From the NCBI GenBank assembly GCA_024690425.1, contig JAILCT010000217.1:1-12059 (forward strand): a stretch of DNA of 12,059 nucleotides, written 5' to 3'. The DNA is from Lachnospiraceae bacterium. Lineage in GTDB: Bacteria; Bacillota_A; Clostridia; Lachnospirales; Lachnospiraceae. The notes under the pieces were generated by a model. The model had not been told where the DNA came from. It searched no databases and worked only from the letters and a program-made list of their open reading frames with translations. Of the stretch, positions 6,718-12,059 are shown piece by piece; within the stretch, counting starts at the first letter, position 1, and the number at the start of each line of letters is the position of its first letter. Both the position numbers and the translations under genes were made by a program.

Positions 6718-6767
6718 GATTAATAAATTAATCCATCTTTGAGAAAAGATTAAAAAAACATTAAAAA
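6718..6767 (-). promoter_or_regulatory. AT-rich upstream region with repeats; possible operator
   Basis: Between the fucosyltransferase stop and the DUF4342 leader, the minus strand has TTTTTAAT twice at 11-bp spacing (within 6748-6767). A palindrome GATTAAT-TT-ATTAATC lies at 6718-6733, just before a CATATAGT sequence that could serve as a -10. OmpR-type regulators usually bind direct repeats spaced about one helical turn apart, so this is a candidate autoregulatory site. AT-rich sequence makes chance repeats likely. Confidence 0.25.
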
Positions 6768-6776
6768 TATAATTAT

Positions 6777-7757
6777 TCAGATCCGTATCCATCCCGGCAT
6801 TTTCTTGACCTCATTATCCCTGTCCTTAAGATAGGCTGCAGGGTACAGGGCCATATGCCCTTCGTTTTCATTAAGAAGTGCTCCCCACTGGCTGAAGGTT
6901 GAATTCGCGATTATATTATGCTTACACAGGCTCATAAGCTGCATGTCCCTGAAGCTTTCATCCCCTTCATTCCCGGTAACGATACATTTATCATCAAGCC
7001 ATGTGAATTCATTTCTCACAAAGTCAGCATCGTCCGAGAATATGAAAAACTTCGGCTCATCCACCCTGTCCTTAATATATCCGACAGCTTTTTCATAATA
7101 ATCACGGCCAAGGGAAACGAACATGTTCTCATAGGTCGCCGATAAATAGTCGCCTCTTCTCACATGAATGCTTACCGAATTACAGGACCTGATCTCATCC
7201 GACAGGTTTATATTTCTCTCATCCTCTATCTCCGGAAAGCGTAATTGCTTCCTGATCTCTTCTAGCCGCCCGTATAAGTACTTCTCTTCGATCCAGAATC
7301 CGCAGATATACCAGTCCTTCGCTGTGTCAAGATGTGTGACCTTTTCATACATCTCATTGTGTCCGTCAGCTGAGTCTTCATTGCATATCTTGCCTGACAG
7401 CTGATCTATTATATACGGTTCTCTTTTTTTCTGTGTGAATTCCCGGATGATGCGGTTGGGGTATCTTCTGAACTTCTCGAAAGCCCTCGAACCTGTTCCT
7501 CCACCCCTTACCATATTGGGGACAAGGCCGGTAACCTTAAATATCTCACCCTTTGTTGCTTCTTCAATCGAAAAGTCAGAATCCGCAACTTTCCCAAAGA
7601 TACGCTCAAGTTCATAACCATTGTGGTCATTGTTGGCGTAGAACCAGGTAAGGTCGGCCTTAACGGGCACGTCGCTGTATAGGTCTTTTAAGAAGCGGTA
7701 GAAGGAATACTGGAACATCTGGTTTCCAAGGCCGCTTGTGAATCGTACAATAATCAT
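6777..7757 (-). CDS. Family 11 glycosyltransferase (alpha-1,2-fucosyltransferase type)
   Basis: This 326-residue cytoplasmic or membrane-associated enzyme probably transfers fucose from GDP-fucose to a galactose-type acceptor in a surface glycan. The GT11 hallmarks are present in order: the N-terminal S-G-L-G-N-Q-M-F-Q-Y (8-17), H-V-R-R-G-D-Y at 198-204 for GDP-sugar binding, F-S-D-D at 240-243, and N-S-T-F-S-Q-W-G-A-L-L-N at 285-296. The length is normal for the family. The conserved motif near residue 8 fixes the ATG at 7757. That ATG has no purine-rich ribosome site, and the plus-strand promoter of the small cassette begins 11 bases upstream of it. The enzyme stands downstream of the family 2 transferase and ABC exporter in the same orientation and was probably once in the same operon before the cassette separated them. 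The exact linkage made cannot be read from sequence. Confidence 0.92.
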   Translation of the reverse strand: MIIVRFTSGLGNQMFQYSFYRFLKDLYSDVPVKADLTWFYANNDHNGYELERIFGKVADSDFSIEEATKGEIFKVTGLVPNMVRGGGTGSRAFEKFRRYPNRIIREFTQKKREPYIIDQLSGKICNEDSADGHNEMYEKVTHLDTAKDWYICGFWIEEKYLYGRLEEIRKQLRFPEIEDERNINLSDEIRSCNSVSIHVRRGDYLSATYENMFVSLGRDYYEKAVGYIKDRVDEPKFFIFSDDADFVRNEFTWLDDKCIVTGNEGDESFRDMQLMSLCKHNIIANSTFSQWGALLNENEGHMALYPAAYLKDRDNEVKKMPGWIRI

Positions 7758-7767
7758 GATTTTGCTG

Positions 7768-7796
7768 TTGAATCAAGAACATATGTTTGCTATAAT
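7768..7796 (+). promoter_or_regulatory. Strong promoter of the small plus-strand gene
   Basis: TTGAAT (7768-7773) and a perfect TATAAT (7791-7796) are 17 bp apart, with an extended -10 TG at 7788-7789. The predicted start is near 7803, inside the left inverted-repeat arm. It is the best plus-strand promoter I found in the window. Confidence 0.8.
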
Positions 7797-7799
7797 GCT

Positions 7800-7830
7800 A
7801 TTGGTGCTACCATACTCGGTAGGCGGTTAG
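7800..7830. repeat. Left arm of the cassette's terminal inverted repeat
   Basis: ATTGGTGCTACC (7800-7811) is repeated in inverted form without mismatch at 8073-8084. After a 6-base insertion, 7818-7830 (GGTAGGCGGTTAG) matches the inverse of 8060-8072 at 11 of 13 positions. The arm contains its own hairpin, CTACC/GGTAG with a 6-base loop, which would cap the 5' end of the mRNA. Confidence 0.85.
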
Positions 7831-7897
7831 TCCTTACTCAGAGGACTGTGACCTCTGTTTATATAGAAATCTCATTTTGAGAAATACTATCGGAGGT
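7829..7897 (+). promoter_or_regulatory. Leader with mutually exclusive hairpins controlling the ribosome site
   Basis: Three pairings compete. Hairpin A joins AGTCCT (7829-7834) to AGGACT (7842-7847). Hairpin B joins CAGAGG (7839-7844) to CCTCTG (7852-7857). Helix C joins ACCTCTG (7851-7857) to CGGAGGT (7891-7897), which contains the ribosome site. A and C can coexist and keep translation off; B excludes both and frees the site. A further small hairpin (7870-7874 with 7878-7882) sits inside helix C. The pairings are visible directly; the switching is inferred. Confidence 0.55.
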
Positions 7898-7905
7898 ACT
7901 TGCTT

Positions 7906-8007
7906 ATGCTGACCATCAGTGACTTAATCGCAGTGCTTGCTCTGTGTGCGACTTTCTACAGTCTTGGTTACGTGCATGGCAGGCATGATTCCAAGGCACA
8001 AAAATAA
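7906..8007 (+). CDS. 33-residue membrane peptide, candidate type I toxin
   Basis: The frame starts MLTISDLIAV, continues as one hydrophobic helix to about residue 23 and ends with a polar, mostly basic tail, GRHDSKAQK. It has a strong GGAGGT ribosome site (7892-7897) at 8-base spacing, a strong dedicated promoter, a structured 100-base leader and a terminator that begins inside the last codons. That full set makes it a real gene despite its size. Single-helix peptides with charged tails, made from structured leaders opposite an antisense RNA, are typical of type I toxins, which depolarise or disturb the membrane when over-produced. It does not match Fst, TxpA or Ldr by eye. From memory, similar cassettes are common and poorly annotated in Clostridia, some under the label holin-like toxin. 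A harmless small regulatory membrane protein is the alternative. It is the only plus-strand gene in the window. Confidence 0.75.
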   Translation: MLTISDLIAVLALCATFYSLGYVHGRHDSKAQK

Positions 8008-8077
8008 CCGCCCCAGTCCTGGCAGATTGAGCGGTTATTTTACTAATCAATAATCCGGGCTAACCGTCTATCGGTAG
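7994..8077 (-). ncRNA. Predicted antisense RNA, candidate antitoxin
   Basis: A promoter at 8083-8111 would start a minus-strand RNA near 8076, running through the right repeat arm and ending at the shared terminator, about 80 bases in all. It contains no plausible reading frame. It would be fully complementary to the 3' end of the peptide mRNA, including the stop codon and last few codons. Its 5' end can form a CTACCG/CGGTTAG hairpin like that of the mRNA. The role as antitoxin is inferred from arrangement; its ends are estimates. Confidence 0.5.
8001..8041. terminator. Shared bidirectional terminator of the cassette
   Basis: An 11-bp perfect stem (8001-8011 with 8031-8041, core AAATAACCGC) encloses a 19-base loop with a small CCAG/CTGG hairpin. 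T-rich ends lie on both sides: TTATTTT on the plus strand and TTATTTTTG on the minus strand. The left arm overlaps the last codon and the stop of the 33-residue gene. Confidence 0.8.
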
Positions 8078-8084
8078 CACCAAT
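8060..8084. repeat. Right arm of the cassette's terminal inverted repeat
   Basis: This is the inverted counterpart of 7800-7830, without the 6-base insertion: CTAACCGTCTATC (8060-8072) then GGTAGCACCAAT (8073-8084). The minus-strand -10 adjoins and overlaps its outer end, so each arm is placed at the start of one of the two convergent transcripts. Confidence 0.85.
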
Positions 8085-8111
8085 TATATGGTATCACTTC
8101 CGCTCTGTCAC
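8083..8111 (-). promoter_or_regulatory. Promoter of the antisense RNA
   Basis: GTGACA (8111-8106) and a perfect TATAAT (8088-8083) are 17 bp apart on the minus strand. It starts 17 bases after the stop of the family 2 glycosyltransferase and could also feed read-through into the fucosyltransferase. Confidence 0.65.
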
Positions 8112-8127
8112 GTCAATATCTGCAAAA

Positions 8128-9114
8128 TTATAATTTATGAAATAACTTCCGTGTAATACACTTGACACTATATATCGGTAAACTCGTTTTCTCATCCTTC
8201 AGCACTACATGCTGTATGTTGTATTCAAACATATCCTTCACAAATTTACCGTTATCCTTGTTTGGTTTATGAAGGAACAAGTTAAGGGCCGTAAGGAAGT
8301 CCTTCTTACAGCGTATGGCTGCGTGATCCGTAAGTCCTACTGCCTCCTCCACCCATTTGGTCATCGTCGTGTTAAGATAGCAGTCATCCTTAATAAGATC
8401 CCTCTTCATGGACAGAGAATTCCAGTTGGTGCCGGTCTTCTTGCGGACATACCTCCAGGCACTCATCACTTCATCCATCCTGTAGATATCGCCCTGAATA
8501 AGGAGGAAGAGAAGGATTATCGCATCATCCACAAAGTCATGAGCCTTATATAATATCGTATAATCGTACTTACCCTCAAGGTATATGTTCCTTGAGACCA
8601 CAGTAGCATAATGGCCCGGCCACTTGCCTGACTTTTTATAATCATCATAGGTGAACCTGCCTGACCATTTATACAGGTTCCCTATCTTAAGGGTCTCTTC
8701 ATCCGTGATTTCTTCGCTGTTTTCATCGATCATTACACAGCTGTGGGTACACGCGATATATTCCGGATTTGCTTCAAGAAAGTCAACCTGCTTCTGCAGC
8801 TTCTTCCTATCCGTCCAGTAATCGTCACCCTCAAGATAGGCAAGGTATTCACCCCTGCATTCCATGGTCGTATTATATACATTAAGGGTAGGACGGCCGA
8901 AGTTCTTATCCCTGAAAAGGAGCCTCACCTTATCGGGATACTCGCCGGCCACCCTCTTAAGGATCTCCCTTGTGGAATCCGTGGAACAGTCCTCACCCAC
9001 AACCACTTCATATGCAAAATCAGTCTCCTGCTCGCATACACTCCTTAAGGCCTTCTCAACATACTTCTCGTGGTTATATGTTATAAAGATCACACTAAGC
9101 TTTACTTTACTCAT
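8128..9114 (-). CDS. Family 2 glycosyltransferase (GT-A fold)
   Basis: This 328-residue enzyme probably adds a sugar from a nucleotide donor to a lipid-linked glycan on the cytoplasmic face. The nucleotide-binding N-terminus has the family pattern: SVIFITYNHEKYVEKALRSV (7-26), E-D-C-S-T-D-S-T (41-48) and the metal-binding acidic motif E-G-D-D-Y-W (95-100). These place it with the polysaccharide GT2 enzymes related to WcaA. The C-terminal part after about residue 240 is variable and gives no donor or acceptor information. The start overlaps the ABC exporter's stop by 8 bp. The nearest GAGGA lies about 17 bases upstream, so initiation is probably coupled to translation of the exporter. It is followed by the antisense promoter of the small cassette. 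Confidence 0.92.
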   Translation of the reverse strand: MSKVKLSVIFITYNHEKYVEKALRSVCEQETDFAYEVVVGEDCSTDSTREILKRVAGEYPDKVRLLFRDKNFGRPTLNVYNTTMECRGEYLAYLEGDDYWTDRKKLQKQVDFLEANPEYIACTHSCVMIDENSEEITDEETLKIGNLYKWSGRFTYDDYKKSGKWPGHYATVVSRNIYLEGKYDYTILYKAHDFVDDAIILLFLLIQGDIYRMDEVMSAWRYVRKKTGTNWNSLSMKRDLIKDDCYLNTTMTKWVEEAVGLTDHAAIRCKKDFLTALNLFLHKPNKDNGKFVKDMFEYNIQHVVLKDEKTSLPIYSVKCITRKLFHKL

Positions 9115-10873
9115 ACTTTATGTTTTCGATGTCCTCGTATCTAACTTCCCTGACATTGCCTTCCTCAACCTTGAATATCAGCTGGCAGTTCCTTAAGGTG
9201 GTTACCCTGTGGGCGATTATGATAAGGGTCTTTCTTCCCATAAGAGAATCGATAGCTTCCATGACTGCGGTCTCGGTCTCGTTATCGAGAGCCGATGTGG
9301 CTTCGTCAAGCACGAGGATCTCGGGATCATCATACAGGGCTCTTGCGATACCGATACGCTGCCTCTGTCCTCCCGACAGGCGGACTCCCCGTTCACCTAC
9401 CATGGTATCGAGCCCTTCCGGGAGATCCTTAACAAAATCCTTAAGCTGAGCTTCTTCAAGAGCAGCCCACACCCTGTCTTCATCAATTTTATCATCATCA
9501 ATACCAAAGGCCACATTGTTCCTTATGGTCTCATCGGCAAGATATATGGCCTGCGGTATGTAGGCAAGCTTCTTAGACCACTTAAGCGGGTGTTCATGTA
9601 CGTTCATGCTGCCATAGCATACACTTCCTTCAGTGGGTGTGAGGATACCCAGGATCACATCGGCAAGCGTTGACTTACCGGAGCCTGACGGACCCACCAT
9701 ACCTACCGCGTAACCCAAAGGTATCTTTAGGTTTATCTTATTCAGTACATCCCTGTCTGTATGAGGATACCGGTAGCTTAAATACTTAACCGTGATGTCC
9801 TTCGCTTCATCAAGTCCTTCTACCTGCGAACTTGCATCGCTTAATTCGAAGGACTTCATATCCTCGGTGTCCTTGATATCACGATAGATAAGATCAACGG
9901 ATGGTTTAAGGAATATTATCAGGTTTGCAAAGTTATTTATCTTGCTGACCGAAGGAAGCAGCTTAAAGGCAGCTACCGCAAAAGCAGCCAACTGGGTTAT
10001 CATGGAGCTTAAGTCTTCACCCCTGAATATCTTATATACCAGGACCAGGAGAATGGCTCCTATACACACGGTCTCTATGATATACTTAGGCGCCTGCCCC
10101 AGCACATTATTGTTGCGGACCGCCCTCATCTTCTTCTTGCCGTATCCACAGAAGGCATCCACAAAGTATTTCTCGCGATGGAGTATCTTTATATCCTTCA
10201 CAGCACCGAGTGCCTGATTTATGGACTGGTGCATCTTACCGTCGTATATCTGATTTTCCTTACCGTATTCCTTGGCTTTATTCTTAAATAAGATAAGATA
10301 CAGGCCTGTGAATATCCCCAGGATAACGGCTACCGAAAGGGTGATGAACCAGTCAACGGTCAGAAGGTATATACATAAAAGAGCCGAGATAAGAAACTCG
10401 GACAGCATAAGAAATACACTTAGCAGCATCTGGAAGAACCGCTCGGAGTCAAGCATTACATTTCTTACCATCTCGGCTGAGTTCTTATCAAGATGATAGG
10501 TGTATGGCTTCTTAAGATAGCAGTCGATAAGACGGCCCGACAGCCTTAACTGGTTGTTGTATATGAATGTATACTGGACATAATTTATCCAGAGAAGGTA
10601 AGCATTCTTTACAAGATATACTATGATGAGTCCTATGACCAGAGTAAGGAAGAACTGACGCTCATCCTTCATGTCAAAAGCATCATATACACCGGCAAGC
10701 AATGCGTTACTGTGGATCTTCGAAGGATCCGTTACTATGGATACAAGCTGGGTGATAAGGGACACTCCGGCCAGCTCGAACAGAGCGCCGATAAAGAGAC
10801 CTATGCAGAGAAGGATCGACTGGAGCTTCTGCCTGGCTGAGAATATGTAGTTGATTTTTTTTAATATGGACAT
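9107..10873 (-). CDS. Fused ABC exporter, PglK/MsbA type
   Basis: This 588-residue half-transporter should work as a homodimer. The membrane domain (about 1-325, six helices) is joined to an ATPase domain with every motif intact: Walker A G-P-S-G-S-G-K-S-T (394-402), Q-loop Q441, signature L-S-G-G-Q (499-503), Walker B I-L-V-L-D-E (519-524) with A-T-S-A-L-D, and switch H555. The overall style and length resemble PglK-like flippases for lipid-linked oligosaccharides. A neighbouring position beside glycosyltransferases supports glycan export, but a peptide or lipid substrate cannot be excluded. The ATG has GGAG 7 bases upstream, and the gene follows the asparagine-synthase-like gene by 24 bp. 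It overlaps the next gene by 8 bp, so these are one transcription unit. Confidence 0.92.
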   Translation of the reverse strand: MSILKKINYIFSARQKLQSILLCIGLFIGALFELAGVSLITQLVSIVTDPSKIHSNALLAGVYDAFDMKDERQFFLTLVIGLIIVYLVKNAYLLWINYVQYTFIYNNQLRLSGRLIDCYLKKPYTYHLDKNSAEMVRNVMLDSERFFQMLLSVFLMLSEFLISALLCIYLLTVDWFITLSVAVILGIFTGLYLILFKNKAKEYGKENQIYDGKMHQSINQALGAVKDIKILHREKYFVDAFCGYGKKKMRAVRNNNVLGQAPKYIIETVCIGAILLVLVYKIFRGEDLSSMITQLAAFAVAAFKLLPSVSKINNFANLIIFLKPSVDLIYRDIKDTEDMKSFELSDASSQVEGLDEAKDITVKYLSYRYPHTDRDVLNKINLKIPLGYAVGMVGPSGSGKSTLADVILGILTPTEGSVCYGSMNVHEHPLKWSKKLAYIPQAIYLADETIRNNVAFGIDDDKIDEDRVWAALEEAQLKDFVKDLPEGLDTMVGERGVRLSGGQRQRIGIARALYDDPEILVLDEATSALDNETETAVMEAIDSLMGRKTLIIIAHRVTTLRNCQLIFKVEEGNVREVRYEDIENIKYE

Positions 10874-10897
10874 AATTTAACTCCGCTTCGCTCTCCT

Positions 10898-12059
10898 TTA
10901 CAGCCTGTTTAGCACGTTCTTCTCCCATATATATGGGTATAATGCGCTCCATGCCTGTTCGCCCCTTGCAAATGTGGCAGCCGGGTCGTTTATGACCTGT
11001 GTGACTTTGGCTGATACAGAAGCAGGATCGATCAAAGTGCAGTTCTTAAATGAATCAGATGATATCACATCTGTAAAATACTCTTTTAAAGGACCCTTCA
11101 TCCACTCTACTATGGGAGTGTTGAAGCCTATCTTGGTGCGCCTGTAGGCTATATCATGAGGCATATAAGGGGCCATCGCATCCCTTACTATTGATTTGGA
11201 ATAGCCGCCGTGGAGCTTGCTCTTCCAGCCAAGTGACATGGCAAGCGTCACTATACGGTAGTCCATGAACGGCATCCTTATCTCCACGCTGTTGGCCATG
11301 CTGTAGCGGTCGTAATTCCTAAGGAGGGTCGGAAGGATCGTCTCGTGAGACGAGGCATACAGGATCTTATTGAGGGTGTCCATATTCTCATATGCGGGAT
11401 GTCCCGATGCGCGCACCTTCTTATATGATTCCTGTCCCCTTCTTAACCTGTCCTTTACGGACCGCTTAAGATAGTTAAGGTAAACCGAACTCTTAGACGT
11501 ACTCTTTAAGGATATATTACTTCCATCCTTAGGGAAGCTCCCGATATAAGCATCAAGGACCATATCCCTTTCCCTGCTTCCCCTTGCATCCTTAAGGGCA
11601 TGGATAAAATCAAATGTATATCCGCCAAAGAGCTCATCCGCTCCATGTCCGTCTATCGTTACAAGTGTATGGTCTTCCCTCAGTGCTCCGTAGAGAAGCA
11701 TCATGGGAATGGGACTTGTAAGATAAACATCCTCAAAAAGATATATATGATCATCAAGCTTATCTATTGCCCTAGTAGGATCTATCTCAACAAACGTACT
11801 GTTTATACCCAGGTGATCGGTAACCATCCTTGCATAGGAGGATTCGTCCATGGTCGTTCCCGGGAAGGTCGCAACATATGCATGCTGCCAGTCCTTGTTC
11901 ATCCTTATATCTGCTTCCGTACCGGCCAGATGAGCCATGGAGCATATGGTCGCTGAAGAATCAAGCCCTCCGGAAAGCGCTGTCCCTATCGTGACATCGC
12001 TTCGCATCCTGAGCTTGCAGGCATCCAGGAAGAGGTCCCTTAACATCTCTACCTGTTCT
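10898..12059 (-). CDS. asnB: Asparagine-synthase-like amidotransferase, 3' part
   Basis: This frame runs off the right edge without a stop, so the gene is partial and the N-terminal glutaminase domain should lie outside. The visible 386 or so residues are the ATP-pyrophosphatase synthetase domain. It carries the PP-loop S-G-G-L-D-S-S, the later D-G-H-G-A-D-E-L-F-G-G segment that shapes the acyl-adenylate site, and R-Y-S-M-A-N-S-V-E-I-R-M-P-F-M-D, which is typical of AsnB. The first internal ATG (12046) is not the real start, because E-Q-V-E precedes it in frame and continues the domain. In polysaccharide clusters, AsnB homologues often amidate a sugar acid rather than make asparagine. The position directly before an ABC exporter and glycosyltransferases suggests that here, but it is an inference. 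The symbol names the family only. Confidence 0.88.
   Translation of the reverse strand, partial: EQVEMLRDLFLDACKLRMRSDVTIGTALSGGLDSSATICSMAHLAGTEADIRMNKDWQHAYVATFPGTTMDESSYARMVTDHLGINSTFVEIDPTRAIDKLDDHIYLFEDVYLTSPIPMMLLYGALREDHTLVTIDGHGADELFGGYTFDFIHALKDARGSRERDMVLDAYIGSFPKDGSNISLKSTSKSSVYLNYLKRSVKDRLRRGQESYKKVRASGHPAYENMDTLNKILYASSHETILPTLLRNYDRYSMANSVEIRMPFMDYRIVTLAMSLGWKSKLHGGYSKSIVRDAMAPYMPHDIAYRRTKIGFNTPIVEWMKGPLKEYFTDVISSDSFKNCTLIDPASVSAKVTQVINDPAATFARGEQAWSALYPYIWEKNVLNRL

Noticed and set aside
8111..8116. TTGACG as the -35 of the antisense promoter
   Set aside because: It is 22 bp from the TATAAT, too far; GTGACA directly beside it gives the correct 17 bp.
1..12059. CRISPR array, insertion sequence or transposase
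   Set aside because: No regularly spaced repeat array and no transposase-like frame on either strand; the only paired terminal repeats are those of the small cassette, which encodes no transposase.

Overview
The window looks like chromosomal DNA of a Gram-positive anaerobe of the Clostridia, most likely a Lachnospiraceae (Butyrivibrio/Roseburia-like) species. The reasons are strong AGGAGG-type ribosome sites, TTGAAT/TATAAT promoters, a tRNA-Gln with no encoded CCA, and a two-component system next to a DUF4342 protein. This assignment rests on gene style and was not checked by database search. Every larger gene is on the minus strand; one 33-residue gene is on the plus strand.

Read in the direction of transcription (right to left), the window starts inside a cell-surface glycan cluster. 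It holds the 3' part of an asparagine-synthase-like amidotransferase (10898-12059), a fused ABC exporter of the PglK/MsbA type (9107-10873), a family 2 glycosyltransferase (8128-9114) and a family 11 fucosyltransferase (6777-7757). These could assemble, decorate and flip a fucose-containing glycan. A second block follows: DUF4342 (UBA-like) membrane protein, OmpR-type response regulator and sensor histidine kinase (6614 down to 4070), closely packed as an operon. A large PTPS-related/GT-C membrane protein (1771-4002) comes next, then tRNA-Gln(CUG) with its own promoter and terminator.

Left of the tRNA (1-1613) the DNA looks more AT-rich and encodes two unfamiliar membrane-anchored proteins. 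One carries 37-residue Cys-rich repeats and a Pro/Gln-rich tail. A tRNA 3' end is a classic integration site, so this part is probably the end of an integrated element.

The most interesting feature is a compact cassette between the two glycosyltransferases (about 7768-8111). Two good sigma-A promoters face each other, and each lies beside one arm of a 12-bp perfect inverted repeat. One transcript encodes a 33-residue single-helix membrane peptide. The other would be a short antisense RNA, and both end at a shared bidirectional terminator that overlaps the peptide's last codons. The peptide's leader can form mutually exclusive hairpins, one of which hides the ribosome site. This is the architecture of a type I toxin-antitoxin (par/Fst-like) module, although the peptide is not Fst by sequence.
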